A stretch of DNA of 64,000 nucleotides from the NCBI GenBank assembly GCA_964553255.1, contig CAZKJS010000002.1, positions 46,022 to 110,021 of the forward strand. Direction: 5' to 3'. The notes beneath the pieces were generated by a model. It did no database searches and was not told the DNA's origin. It was given only the letters and a program-made list of their open reading frames with translations. Below, in pieces: positions 34,209-43,755 of the stretch. Positions within the stretch are counted from its first letter, which is position 1; the number at the start of each line of letters is the position of its first letter. A program made the position numbers and the translations under genes. The DNA comes from JAQUCI01 sp964553255 (GTDB lineage: Bacteria; Bacillota_I; Bacilli_A; Erysipelotrichales; Erysipelotrichaceae).

Positions 34209-34985
34209 ATGGGTAAGATAATAGCTATTGCCAATCAAAAAGGCGGAGTAGGAAAAACAACCACCAGTGTTAACTTGGCGGCAGGTTTAGCTTACTTAAA
34301 AAAGAAGGTATTGTTAGTAGATTTTGATTCGCAAGCTAATGCGACTCAAGGTGTAGGGGCTAGCAGACAAACAATAAAGAAAAGCGTTTATGATCTAATA
34401 CTTGGCGAATGTGTAGTAGCCGATGTTGTCCGTAATTTAAAAGAACCACCAATGGACTTGATACCAGCTACGATTGAACTAGCTGGAGCTGATCTACAAA
34501 TGGCAGAGTTTAAGCTTGGTCGTGAGAAACTTTTAAAGAACAAACTTGATCTAGTTAAAGATGAATATGATTTTATCATCATTGATTGTCCACCATCATT
34601 AGGACTACTAAATACCAATGCTTTAACAGCAGCTGATACCGTTATTATACCAGTACAGTGTGAATATTATGCATTAGAGGGGTTAACCCAACTATTATCA
34701 ACGATCCGTTTAGTTAATCGTTTGTTTAATAATAAACTTAAGATTGAAGGAGTCTTGCTTACAATGTATGACTCGCATACCAACTTAAGTAAAGAAGTGC
34801 AACAAGAAGTACGTAAGTACTTTAAGGAAATTGTATACCAAGCTTACATCCCACGCTCAATTCGCTTCGCTGAAGCGCCATCCAAAGGAGAATCAATCTT
34901 TCAGTATGATATAAGATCAGAAGGGGCTAAAGCCTATGGGGCAGTAGTCAAAGAGATTTTAGCTAAAAATGAAAGGGATAAATAA
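34209..34985 (+). CDS. parA: Chromosome partitioning ATPase ParA (Soj)
   Basis: 258 residues. Deviant Walker A KGGVGKTT (11-18), Walker A' VDFDSQANAT, Walker B FIIIDCPPSLGLLN. It binds DNA as an ATP dimer and, with ParB, segregates the origin and tunes DnaA. Ten bases after noc and two before parB. Confidence 0.96.
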   Translation: MGKIIAIANQKGGVGKTTTSVNLAAGLAYLKKKVLLVDFDSQANATQGVGASRQTIKKSVYDLILGECVVADVVRNLKEPPMDLIPATIELAGADLQMAEFKLGREKLLKNKLDLVKDEYDFIIIDCPPSLGLLNTNALTAADTVIIPVQCEYYALEGLTQLLSTIRLVNRLFNNKLKIEGVLLTMYDSHTNLSKEVQQEVRKYFKEIVYQAYIPRSIRFAEAPSKGESIFQYDIRSEGAKAYGAVVKEILAKNERDK

Positions 34986-34987
34986 AA

Positions 34988-35848
34988 GTGGAAAACAAAC
35001 GTTTAGGTAAAGGGTTAGATGCAATCTTTGGGGAGAACCTATCTGAAATATTAGAAGAAATGCAACAAGATGAAAATAGTTTACGTAATGAAATAAAGGT
35101 CATAGATATTAGACCTAATCCATATCAACCACGTAAGAATTTTGATCGTGAAAAACTAACCGAACTTGCCCAATCAATCAAAGAACATGGTGTATTTACA
35201 CCAATCTTGGTAAGACAAGGTATTACTGGTTATGAACTTATTGCCGGTGAAAGAAGACTTAGAGCTTGTAAAGAGGCAGGTCTTGAAACCATACCAGCTA
35301 TCATCTTAGAGTTAAGTGATGAAAAGATGATGGAGATATCAGTCTTAGAAAACATTCAAAGAGAAGACTTGAACGCAATAGAAGAAGCAACAGCTTATAA
35401 TACGTTATTAGTAAACTTAGCTTATACCCAAGATCAACTAGCGCAGCGTTTAGGTAAATCAAGAACCCATATAACCAATATGTTAAGAATCTTACGCTTA
35501 CCCCAAGAAATTCAACAAATGGTTACAGAGGATAAACTAACGATGGGTCATGTTAGACCACTGATCACCTTAGATGATGAAAACAAGATGGTCACACTAG
35601 CTGAAAAGATCATCAAAGAAGGATTATCAGTAAGAGAAGTAGAACAACTACTAAAACCAAGCGAAGCTAAACCAAAAGCGAAAACTAAACCAGATATCTT
35701 CTTAGATAATGTTAAACAGATCATCGAAAGCAAACTTCAAACAAAGATCGAAGTAAGTAAGAACAAAGTAATAATCCACTATGAAGATGTGGACGATCTC
35801 AATCGCATCTTAGAGCTTATTGATTGTTTAGAAGCAGAGAATGAATGA
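34988..35848 (+). CDS. parB: Chromosome partitioning protein ParB (Spo0J)
   Basis: 286 residues. N-terminal ParA-stimulating segment (KRLGKGLDAIFGE), CTP-binding GERRLRACKEAGL and ENIQREDLNAIEEA, helix-turn-helix (TQDQLAQRLGKSRTHITNMLRILRLP), C-terminal dimer domain. GTG start with a weak ribosome site, closely coupled to parA. It should load at parS; no exact parS consensus was seen in this window. Confidence 0.95.
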   Translation: MENKRLGKGLDAIFGENLSEILEEMQQDENSLRNEIKVIDIRPNPYQPRKNFDREKLTELAQSIKEHGVFTPILVRQGITGYELIAGERRLRACKEAGLETIPAIILELSDEKMMEISVLENIQREDLNAIEEATAYNTLLVNLAYTQDQLAQRLGKSRTHITNMLRILRLPQEIQQMVTEDKLTMGHVRPLITLDDENKMVTLAEKIIKEGLSVREVEQLLKPSEAKPKAKTKPDIFLDNVKQIIESKLQTKIEVSKNKVIIHYEDVDDLNRILELIDCLEAENE

Positions 35849-35943
35849 ATTGAAGAACTTTGATAGGCATTTATAGGTGAATATTACCCATAATAATCCG
35901 TTTTACTTAATAGGGGTTTTAAGGTTGTATCAACTATCGATGT

Positions 35944-37847
35944 TCAGTTTAAATCATTGTTTTTTAATGTCATAATAAATTCGAACAAAGAATTTGATTT
36001 TACGAGCTTCATTACTGTTTCCTGATTCCACAATGCTCGAATTATGCCATTATATATCTTCATGAATTCTTTTCTATCTGCTTGTTGAACAGCTATCATT
36101 AATACAATTTTGATGCGTGATTCATTCCACTTTATCCCTTTAGGATTAATTAGTACACAGAACATCGTTTTTTTAGCATTCATTTCTATTGAATGTGGTA
36201 TAGCGAATGTTTCAAAAAAGCAAGTAGATGAGAGTTCTTCACGTTTAATAACTGAAGCGATAAAGCCGTTGCTTGTCAATCCGAAATCAATAACTTTTTG
36301 ACCAAGAAAATTTATTGCTGAAAGTTTGTTATCTATGTTTTCGTCAATAAAAAATAGTTTCTCATGAAAATATGATATGAGCAACTTATTCTGTTGATTA
36401 AGTTCCTTTTCTTTTATGCAGCTGTGAATAGCATTATCAACTTCAATATGGTCCATCATAGTATAAAACGGTGAAATTACAACGACTTTCTTACGATGAT
36501 GTTAATCGATTTCGTTGTAACTATCAAATCAATTTCTGAGTCTATATCAGTTTCAGTTATTGGATGCTTTATTGCTCTAATATTAATGAACTGTGAGTAG
36601 TGTTCATTAAGTCTGATTGAAATCTTATTATCGATATCGTGATAATCGTTACAATGAAGTAATATGTTTATTCTTTCTGTATCGATTGTTGAGTTTTCAA
36701 TCAAAAAACCTATATGCACGCTGATATATCCGATTTCTTCATCATTGATTGTTATATTATATTTATCGGCAATCTTATTTGCTATCATAACTGCCACATC
36801 ATAGATAAAAGGGCAATTAGTTTTTATAGTTTTCCAGAATGTGTTTTTACTAGTATTGTTTATACAAGATCTTTTTATAAGTGCATCTATATGAATTGAG
36901 AAATTATAAAGTTGATCTGAAAAATTAATATCGAGCATGTAATAATTAAATACATTTAATAATATAGAATTGATTTCTTGAACAAACTCATTTGTAAGGA
37001 TATCTGAATGTGTCGCTTCATCATTGACTGTCAACTTAACTGGTTTAATTTGCCCACTTATCATAATTGCGATATAAATGATGTCGTTTGTGGAAGGATT
37101 AATAGTCCAATGGTTTGCATATTGAAGACAAATATCTTTTGCGATTTTGTACTCAGGCATAGTCGTGTTGATAGAATTGTTTGGGAGTGCTTCAACATAT
37201 GAGTTTTCACGCATTCGATAAAGTGCAATTATTATGTTTATAAATAGATTAATAGAGTAGTTTTCCTCAATGAAATAGTCGTGTTTATGAATAGAGTTCA
37301 GTATTATTGATTTCATTCTTGCAACATCAATTCCATCAAAAAACGAAATAACACCATCAAAATTGTTAAAATTAGGGTCAACTTCTTTTAATATCATTTT
37401 ATTGATATATTTTCTTTTATTTAATTCGTTACCCTCTATCCATAATCTGTTATTTTTCCTTTTAATATTGAGATTGAACTGGTTTAACTCATTGTTTAAT
37501 TCTTTAATTCGTAAACTTAAAGTTGTTGAACTTAAATACAACAGATCTGCGAGTTCATCGAAATTGTAATCGACATTATTTATCATTAAATTCTTCAATA
37601 TCTCATGATAACGAGATTTTTCTTCTTCATCAAATAATGTTATTGATTCAATATTTTCTTTATATAGTTTATATCCGCGATTACTTGAAATAATTATTGC
37701 TTTTTTCGTATTTATATCTGCGATTTCTTTTTGAAGTGTACGTAAAGAAATGTTCAAGTGTTCGCATATTACTTGTCCTTTTAAGTAGTCATCTATTCTT
37801 GATAGAAGAGTTAAGATGTTTTTTTGCCGAGAATTCAAATTTTTCAT
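35944..37847 (-). pseudogene. PRD/EIIA transcription activator (LicR/MtlR type), split by a frameshift
   Basis: Two adjacent minus-strand frames together equal one gene. 37847-36477 (456 residues) encodes an N-terminal helix-turn-helix (about 8-58), a second DNA-binding region, two PRDs and an EIIB-like domain with a Cys (LLHCNDYHD). 36459-35944 (171 residues) encodes an EIIA domain of the mannitol/fructose type with its phospho-His in FAIPHS. The second frame stays open back to 36501 and reads KKVVVISPFYTMMDHIEVD, which aligns with NCVVISSFINKDDID of the intact 638-residue paralogue at 57830-59746. The shift therefore lies within 36477-36504. It is divergent from the beta-glucoside PTS operon it should activate. 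It may be a true lesion, an assembly error, or two separately translated proteins. Confidence 0.8.
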
Positions 37848-37859
37848 AAATCCCTCTAG

Positions 37860-37973
37860 TTTAATTATACGAAAAATGATTAACTATTGAAAAATATTAT
37901 TGCGGGGTAACGTGCGAAAGACATTTTGATTTTAACAATATTGTTTACTAAATTAAAAGTGTAGGAGAGAAAA
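37860..37973. promoter_or_regulatory. Divergent regulatory region of the first beta-glucoside cluster
   Basis: 126 bases between the PRD regulator (-) and the EIIA gene (+). It contains the perfect palindrome AACAATATTGTT (37934-37945) and, at the end, the ribosome site GTAGGAGAG. No convincing -35/-10 pair is seen, which fits an activator-dependent promoter. Confidence 0.4.
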
Positions 37974-38303
37974 ATGAAAAAAGAAGAAATACAGAAAATT
38001 GCATTTACAATGATTAGCCACGTAGGAGAAGCGAATAGTTGTTTTTATAAAGCGCTTGAAATGGCAAAAAAAGGTTCTTTTGAACAGGTTAGTTATTTTA
38101 TGAAAAAGGGTGAAAAAAAATTACTTGATGCACATAAATCACAAACAGCTTTGTTATCAGCAGAAGCTCGAAATGAAGATGTGGAATTTAGCATAATAAT
38201 GATTCATGCTCAAGACACTTTGATGAGCACGATAATGTTTGAGAGATTGGTAAAAGAAATCATTGATTTGCATAAAGAAAGAAGAGGAGTTTGCAGTGAA
38301 TAG
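37974..38303 (+). CDS. PTS lactose/cellobiose-family EIIA
   Basis: 109 residues, three-helix EIIA of the Lac family. The phosphorylated His78 and the metal-binding Asp81 lie in MIHAQDTLM, with SAEARNEDVEF before it. It passes phosphate from HPr to the EIIB encoded at 40988. First gene of a four-gene operon; eight bases overlap the GH1 gene. Confidence 0.9.
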   Translation: MKKEEIQKIAFTMISHVGEANSCFYKALEMAKKGSFEQVSYFMKKGEKKLLDAHKSQTALLSAEARNEDVEFSIIMIHAQDTLMSTIMFERLVKEIIDLHKERRGVCSE

Positions 38304-39693
38304 TTTTCTTTGGGGAAGTGCAACAGCAGCATATCAATGTGAAGGGGCATGGCAAAAAGATGGTAAAGGTTTATCGAATTGGGATGATTTTTGTCACAGC
38401 GATAAAAACAATGTTAATCCAGTAACTGGCGACATAGCAAATGACCATTATAATCGTTATGAAGAAGATATAAAAATGATGGCAGAATCAAACCAAAATG
38501 CCTATCGTTTCTCTATAGCTTGGACAAGGATAATACCAGACGGGATTGGTAGCGTAAATCAAAAAGGAATTGATCATTACAATGATGTAATTGATACTTG
38601 CATTAAGTATAATATGGAGCCAGTCATAACAATATATCATTGGGATATGCCGATAAACATATTTAAAAACGGAGGATGGGAAAATCGAGAAATTGTTAAA
38701 CAGTTTTCAAAGTTTGCTCAAACCTGTTTCAATGCTTTTGGCGACAGAGTCAAGACTTGGATCACGATAAACGAACCGTCATATGACACAATGTGTTGTT
38801 ATGGTATTGGTAATTATCCACCAAATGTGAAAGATCTTAATAGACGTTGGAAAGCTCTTTATCATATGATGTTGGCTAGTGCTCAAGCGGTATCTGTTTT
38901 TCGAGAAGGTGGTTACGAAGGGAAAATAGGTCTAGTAAGCGACGTGTATCATGTTGATAGTTTAATTAAAGATCAAGATTATCAAGAGGCTGTTGCCAAT
39001 GCTGAAGTTTTCTATAATCTATTAGTAACCGATCTTTGTATAAAAGGATTAATAAACGAAAGATTTCTAATCAAAATAAAACAAAGCAATTATGACTTAT
39101 CATTCATAAAAGACGAAGATATAGCTATTTTCGAAAGTGGAATTGTAGATTTTTTCGGTGCAAATGTTTATACAAGGATATTGGTCAAACCATACACTAA
39201 AGGTCCAACAAAACTAACAACAAACAATACAGGAGACGGTAAGACCAAGGAAAATGTCGTTGTTGAATATTGGTTTGAAAAAGACGAAGAAGAAAATACT
39301 ATTAAGAATCCATGGGGAATGGAAGTATATCCTAAAGGTGTGTTTGATCTTTTAAAGTATATGCATATGAGATATCCGGGTTTTCCTATCATGATCACTG
39401 AAAATGGTATTGGTTATTATGATGATTTAAATGAAGAGAAAATCAAAGACGACTATCGAATAGATTTCTTAAAAGAAAATATCTGTTGGATGTTAAAAGC
39501 TAAAGATGAAGGCGTTAACGTTATTGGTTATTTTGTATGGTCGACAATGGATTTATATAGTTGGATAAATGGGTACAAGAAGCGATATGGATTAGTCTAT
39601 ATAGACTATGAAAATAAAAACAAAAGAATACCAAAAGAAAGTTATTTTTGGTATAAAGCGTTCATTGAAACGCAGAAAGGGGAAGAAAAATGA
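38296..39693 (+). CDS. 6-phospho-beta-glucosidase, GH1
   Basis: 465 residues from a GTG start; AGGAG at 38285-38289 is six bases upstream, which rejects the longer frame from 38263. GH1 acid/base Glu160 in WITINEP and nucleophile Glu369 in MITENGIGY are present. The C-terminal SWINGYKKRYG with RYGLVYID supplies the Ser/Lys pattern that binds the 6-phosphate. It hydrolyses phosphorylated beta-glucosides (cellobiose-6P or an aryl glucoside-6P) made by the neighbouring PTS. It overlaps the EIIC gene by four bases. Confidence 0.9.
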   Translation: MNSFLWGSATAAYQCEGAWQKDGKGLSNWDDFCHSDKNNVNPVTGDIANDHYNRYEEDIKMMAESNQNAYRFSIAWTRIIPDGIGSVNQKGIDHYNDVIDTCIKYNMEPVITIYHWDMPINIFKNGGWENREIVKQFSKFAQTCFNAFGDRVKTWITINEPSYDTMCCYGIGNYPPNVKDLNRRWKALYHMMLASAQAVSVFREGGYEGKIGLVSDVYHVDSLIKDQDYQEAVANAEVFYNLLVTDLCIKGLINERFLIKIKQSNYDLSFIKDEDIAIFESGIVDFFGANVYTRILVKPYTKGPTKLTTNNTGDGKTKENVVVEYWFEKDEEENTIKNPWGMEVYPKGVFDLLKYMHMRYPGFPIMITENGIGYYDDLNEEKIKDDYRIDFLKENICWMLKAKDEGVNVIGYFVWSTMDLYSWINGYKKRYGLVYIDYENKNKRIPKESYFWYKAFIETQKGEEK

Positions 39694-40985
39694 ATAAGAT
39701 AAGTGATTTTATTGAGAAAATGGTCGCTCCATTCGCAAACCGTTTGGGGAGACAAAAGTATGTTCAAGTCATTCAGAGTGCTTTTCTAACTTTAATTCCA
39801 TTTATGGCAGTAGGAAGTTTTGCTTTAATTTTAATTTCGCCTGCAATGGATTATACAGTAATGGACCCAGGCATTCTAAAAAGTTTTTTTGAAGGATGGG
39901 CTAAACTTTCTGAATTTGCAGGAGCGCCGTTAAACGCAGTATTTATGGCATCAATGGGGGCTTTATCTTTGTATGTTGCGATAGGCATTGGTTATTACTT
40001 AGCTAAACACCATAAAATGTCGACTTTTCTACCTGTTCTGTTAACAACCGTAACATTCATTTTGGTTTGTGGAGTTGGGTTAGATGGGGGCTTTACAACG
40101 CAATACTTCGATGGTACGGGTTTGTTTGCAGCTATTTTTACTTCTGTTACAACTTTTGAATTTTACAAATTCTTGTATGAAAAGAAGATTGGTAGAATCG
40201 ATTTTGGTTCAAGTGGAATGCCACCGGCATTATCAGAGTCGTTGGCTTCGCTGATTCCTGTCATAATAGTTGTTTTAGTCTTTGGATTATTTAGTGCGAT
40301 TATTGTTCAACTAACAGGAGGTCTTTTCCCAGGGCTTGTAGGCGCAATCATGGAACCAATTGTTGGAATGATTGATAATGTTTGGGGAGTTATTTTTCTT
40401 TCAATTCTTGTTATGGTGTTTTGGTGGTTTGGTATCCATGATTCCGTAATAACAGGACCATTATCACCGTTTTTACTTAATAACTTAGCAGCTAATATGA
40501 CAGCATATGCTTCAGGTACCGCAGCTATCGCATTACCGTTTATTCTAACTGAACCGTTTTGGTGGACATTTATGACAATTGGTGGTTCAGGAGCAACATT
40601 TGGATTAGCTTTATTATGTTTGTTTAGTCGATCTAAACATTTGAAGACAGTAGGAAAACTCGGTATTGTACCCGCATTCTTTAATATTAATGAACCAATA
40701 ATATTTGGTTTACCAATAATGTTTAATCCATTGTTCTTTGTGCCCTTTGTTATGGCGATGACAGCTAACGGTGTTATTACTTATGTTTTGATGCAATTAC
40801 AAATAGTTGCAAGAACCTTTGCTAATCCAACTTGGAACATGTTTAGTCCGATTGGAGCCCTTATATCAACGATGGACTTTAAAGCTGTGGTTTTAGTTTT
40901 AGGGTTAATAATCCTTGATATATTAATTTACTTACCATTCTTCAAAGTTTATGAAAAGCAAAAAGTAAAAGAAGAAGCTGAATAA
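39690..40985 (+). CDS. PTS cellobiose-family EIIC permease
   Basis: 431 residues, about ten membrane segments. The conserved NINEPIIFGLPIMFNP and GIHDSVI segments place it in the cellobiose/Lac EIIC family (sugar-binding His and Glu). It forms the membrane channel for the beta-glucoside, working with the separate EIIA and EIIB. Confidence 0.92.
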   Translation: MNKISDFIEKMVAPFANRLGRQKYVQVIQSAFLTLIPFMAVGSFALILISPAMDYTVMDPGILKSFFEGWAKLSEFAGAPLNAVFMASMGALSLYVAIGIGYYLAKHHKMSTFLPVLLTTVTFILVCGVGLDGGFTTQYFDGTGLFAAIFTSVTTFEFYKFLYEKKIGRIDFGSSGMPPALSESLASLIPVIIVVLVFGLFSAIIVQLTGGLFPGLVGAIMEPIVGMIDNVWGVIFLSILVMVFWWFGIHDSVITGPLSPFLLNNLAANMTAYASGTAAIALPFILTEPFWWTFMTIGGSGATFGLALLCLFSRSKHLKTVGKLGIVPAFFNINEPIIFGLPIMFNPLFFVPFVMAMTANGVITYVLMQLQIVARTFANPTWNMFSPIGALISTMDFKAVVLVLGLIILDILIYLPFFKVYEKQKVKEEAE

Positions 40986-40987
40986 TC

Positions 40988-41284
40988 ATGAAAGTATACT
41001 TGATTTGTAACGCTGGTATGAGTACTGGTATTCTACAAATAAAACTTGAAGAGGAAGCCAAAAAAAGAGGACTAGAGTTAACGATAGAAGCAGTTCCGAT
41101 GATTGAACTTAACAGCATATTAGATGATGTTGATCTCATTCTGTTAGGACCGCAAATTAGATTTGCAGAAGAAGACATAAGGAAGACGACAACAAAGCCA
41201 ATTATTGTAATTAGTCCAACCGATTTCGGTTTGATGAAAGTGGATAATATTCTTAACGATATAATTAAAATACTTAATATGTAA
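40988..41284 (+). CDS. PTS cellobiose-family EIIB
   Basis: 98 residues. Phospho-Cys7 in VYLICNAGMSTGIL, followed by the LLGPQIRFAEEDI segment typical of Lac/Cel EIIB. It phosphorylates the incoming sugar bound to EIIC. Two bases after EIIC, last gene of the operon, followed by a terminator. Confidence 0.9.
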   Translation: MKVYLICNAGMSTGILQIKLEEEAKKRGLELTIEAVPMIELNSILDDVDLILLGPQIRFAEEDIRKTTTKPIIVISPTDFGLMKVDNILNDIIKILNM

Positions 41285-41299
41285 CGAATAATTATCAAG

Positions 41300-41336
41300 A
41301 AAAAGGTCCGTTTGGCGTAAAAATTGACCTTTTTTG
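41300..41336 (+). terminator. Terminator of the first beta-glucoside operon
   Basis: AAAAAGGTC / GACCTTTTT with a 17-base loop, followed by TT. Confidence 0.7.
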
Positions 41337-41471
41337 TTTTGTGTTAATCATTTTCTCATATTAATATGTTAATATTAATTATAGAGTAAAATTAGTTAGA
41401 TAAAAATACGAGTAAGAGTTTATAATGCAAAAGTAGATATAATAATTTAAGCAAAATAGAAAGAAATTCAT

Positions 41472-42293
41472 ATGTTTGTCGAAAGTGTAATTAAATCAAA
41501 TTTCCAGCAATTAACCAAATCAGAGAAAAAAGTAGCCACGTATATTTTAGACAATATGGATGTTATGGTACACCAAACAATGGCCAATATTGCCAAAAAT
41601 GTAGGAGTAGGAGAAGCAACATTAGCCCGGTTTCTTTTAAAATGCGGATTTCAATCATTACACGCGCTTAAGTATTCAATTGTTAAGGATCTTGAGAATG
41701 CCAGAGATAAGAATACACCGATTGATTATATTGAAGAATTGTTTGGCGTTGTAAAGAAACAGATTGATGCAACTAATAACTTTTTAGATCGTGAAAAGTT
41801 AAGAGAGGTCGCAAATAAAATACAAAAAGCTAAAAATGTTTATTTCTTTGGTATTGGTCATTCAGGGATCGTTGCTGAATTAGGATCTTATCGTTTCATG
41901 CGGGTAGGGAGAGTAACAAAAGCAGTTACTGATATTCACTATCAATCGATACAAGCAACTATTACTGATCAAGATGATATCGTAATAGGAATAAGTAAAA
42001 GTGCTACATCACCTGAAATGATAAAATCGCTATCAATCGCAAAAAAACACGGCGCAACAGTGGTCTTGATCGCATCTAATTTGCACACAGAAATGACAGA
42101 GTTGAGTGATTATGTTTTTCTTGCAACATGTGATCATAGTTATATGTTATACAATGGTGGAGGTTTTGATGCATTTGTTACACAAATGTTAATACTTGAT
42201 TCTTTAGTTACTGAATATACCTATTTAGACCCTGAAAACATAAGAAATTTGAGTGATACAATCACTGAATCATTTAGCAAAGGAAGAGAATAA
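41472..42293 (+). CDS. RpiR-family transcriptional regulator
   Basis: 273 residues: N-terminal RpiR helix-turn-helix (about 1-77, VHQTMANIAKNVGVGEATLARFLLKCGF) and C-terminal SIS sugar-phosphate domain (about 100-240, KNVYFFGIGHSGIVAELG, DIVIGISKSATSPEM). It lies between the beta-glucoside operon and the mannose-type PTS/nanE operon, each separated by a terminator. RpiR members named NanR control sialate/ManNAc genes in Clostridium perfringens and streptococci, so regulation of the nanE operon is the best guess. No RBS resembling AGGAGG; the site is AGAAAG. Confidence 0.82.
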   Translation: MFVESVIKSNFQQLTKSEKKVATYILDNMDVMVHQTMANIAKNVGVGEATLARFLLKCGFQSLHALKYSIVKDLENARDKNTPIDYIEELFGVVKKQIDATNNFLDREKLREVANKIQKAKNVYFFGIGHSGIVAELGSYRFMRVGRVTKAVTDIHYQSIQATITDQDDIVIGISKSATSPEMIKSLSIAKKHGATVVLIASNLHTEMTELSDYVFLATCDHSYMLYNGGGFDAFVTQMLILDSLVTEYTYLDPENIRNLSDTITESFSKGRE

Positions 42294-42316
42294 CAAATAA
42301 AAATAATTTATCGTTG

Positions 42317-42340
42317 AAAGCCTTTACACAAGGCTTTTTT
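42317..42340 (+). terminator. Terminator after the RpiR gene
   Basis: AAAGCCTT / AAGGCTTT stem with loop TACAC, then TTTT. Confidence 0.85.
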
Positions 42341-42354
42341 TATGTTACATTGGC

Positions 42355-42373
42355 GGTGATGGAATATCACACC
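42355..42373 (+). promoter_or_regulatory. Inverted repeat upstream of the mannose-type PTS operon
   Basis: GTGAT-GGAAT-ATCAC, perfect 5-base arms extended by GG/CC on the outer side with one mismatch, 106 bases before the first gene. A candidate operator for the RpiR protein encoded just upstream. Confidence 0.35.
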
Positions 42374-42478
42374 ATAAAAAACATATCAAATGGAGTAATA
42401 AACCATGTTTACTTGAATAATGTGCAATGTGTTTTTTAAGGTAAAGATATAACAGCATCTAAATAGAAAGGAGGATAT

Positions 42479-42967
42479 ATGATTTCATTAATCAGATGCG
42501 ATGATCGATTGATTCACGGACAGTGTATGGTTAGATTAGTACAACACTTTAAATTGAATCACATTATTGTGATTGATGATTTAACAGCGACTAATTCTAT
42601 ATTGAAATCTGTCTTTGAAAAATCGGCAATGCCGGGAATGAAGATCAGTGTATACTCGCACGATAATTGTACTGAAAGCCTAATTGAGGCAATTGACAGT
42701 AAGATGAGTGTAATGATTGTGTTTAGATTTCCGACAACAATTAAGCGGATTTTTGAATTAGTTCCCGATTTACCAAAATCTGTTATGGTCGGTCCAGTAC
42801 AAATGCGTGCTGGTTGTAAAGAAGTTCAACTAGGAACTTATCTTTCACCAGAAGAGTTGGAGATAGTCAAAGATTTTGTCGAAAACAAAGGTGTTGATAT
42901 TTATTTCCAAGTCATACCTGATCAGAAAAGACTTTCATGGAATGACGTCAAAAACAAAGTATCTTAG
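42479..42967 (+). CDS. PTS mannose/sorbose-family EIIB
   Basis: 162 residues. The phospho-His13 sits in CDDRLIHGQC, the invariant start of this EIIB family, and MVGPVQMRAGCKEVQLG follows. AGGAGGATAT is a strong ribosome site. First gene of a four-gene operon with IIC, IID and nanE. No EIIA of the Man family is in the operon. Confidence 0.92.
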   Translation: MISLIRCDDRLIHGQCMVRLVQHFKLNHIIVIDDLTATNSILKSVFEKSAMPGMKISVYSHDNCTESLIEAIDSKMSVMIVFRFPTTIKRIFELVPDLPKSVMVGPVQMRAGCKEVQLGTYLSPEELEIVKDFVENKGVDIYFQVIPDQKRLSWNDVKNKVS

Positions 42968-42994
42968 AATGTCATAACGAAGGGAGATAGAAAA

Positions 42995-43753
42995 ATGACA
43001 TTATTACAAGCGATTTTAATATCGTTACTTGGCTACCTAACATACATTCACGTACCCTTTCTTGGTGGTGGATTAATAGGATGGTATTGTGTTGGTAGAC
43101 CTTTAGTTTCTGCATTCTTTATTGGGTTGATATTAGGAGATGTTACTACAGCTATTAAATTAGGTGTTTACATCCAATTGATTTTTATTGGACTAGTTAC
43201 ACCAGGTGGATCAATTTCGCCAGATATGAACTTAGCTACTTATGTTGCCTTACCGATTGGGGTAGTGACCGGACTTGATGCTGGTGCTACAACAGCTTTG
43301 GCGATTACAGTAGCATCAATCGCTAACGTTATGGCGGCTCCAAACTTTGCTGCTACCATGATTCCTGTTAACTACCAGAAAAAACTTGTTAATGATGGCA
43401 AACTTGCTGCAGCAACAAAAGTTCCGATTTGGGGTAACGGTGTAAAATTCTTATTCCGTTTTATTCCGACATTTGTATGTGTTTATTGGGGACAGGTTGC
43501 TATTGAATGGTTAATAGCTAATTCACCACAAAGTTTGATTAGTATAATGACAATATTTGGTAATCCGATGTCGTTAGTTGGATTTGCAATTCTTATGAAA
43601 TTGATGATCAAATCACCAACAGATATTATTTACTTCACTATTGGTTTTGCGTTGTTTGCAGCTCTTGGTGCAGACATGGTTACCGTTTTGGTATTTGGTT
43701 TAGTTCTGTCACTAATTGAGTTCAAAGTTGGCAGAGCTAGAAAAGGAGCTTAG
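42995..43753 (+). CDS. PTS mannose/sorbose-family EIIC
   Basis: 252 residues, about seven membrane segments, with GVYIQLIFIGLVTPGGSISPDMNLATYVA near the middle of the N-terminal half, characteristic of ManY/SorA-type EIIC (split here only for reading: GVYIQLIFIG, TPGGSISPDM). Together with EIID it forms the transport channel. Confidence 0.9.
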   Translation: MTLLQAILISLLGYLTYIHVPFLGGGLIGWYCVGRPLVSAFFIGLILGDVTTAIKLGVYIQLIFIGLVTPGGSISPDMNLATYVALPIGVVTGLDAGATTALAITVASIANVMAAPNFAATMIPVNYQKKLVNDGKLAAATKVPIWGNGVKFLFRFIPTFVCVYWGQVAIEWLIANSPQSLISIMTIFGNPMSLVGFAILMKLMIKSPTDIIYFTIGFALFAALGADMVTVLVFGLVLSLIEFKVGRARKGA

Positions 43754-43755
43754 AT

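Noticed and set aside
33400..35900. parS site near parAB/noc
   Set aside because: No sequence close to TGTTTCACGTGAAACA was found by eye here or elsewhere in the window.
36480..36504. Programmed -1 frameshifting as explanation for the split PRD regulator
   Set aside because: The local AAGAAAG does not form a canonical X-XXY-YYZ slippery heptamer and no strong downstream hairpin is apparent; an indel is simpler.
40942..41298. 118-residue minus-strand frame across EIIC/EIIB
   Set aside because: Antisense shadow of two well-supported genes.
42316..42329. cre-like sequence TGAAAGCCTTTACA near the nanE operon
   Set aside because: It differs from the consensus at the central CG and is fully explained by the RpiR-gene terminator stem.
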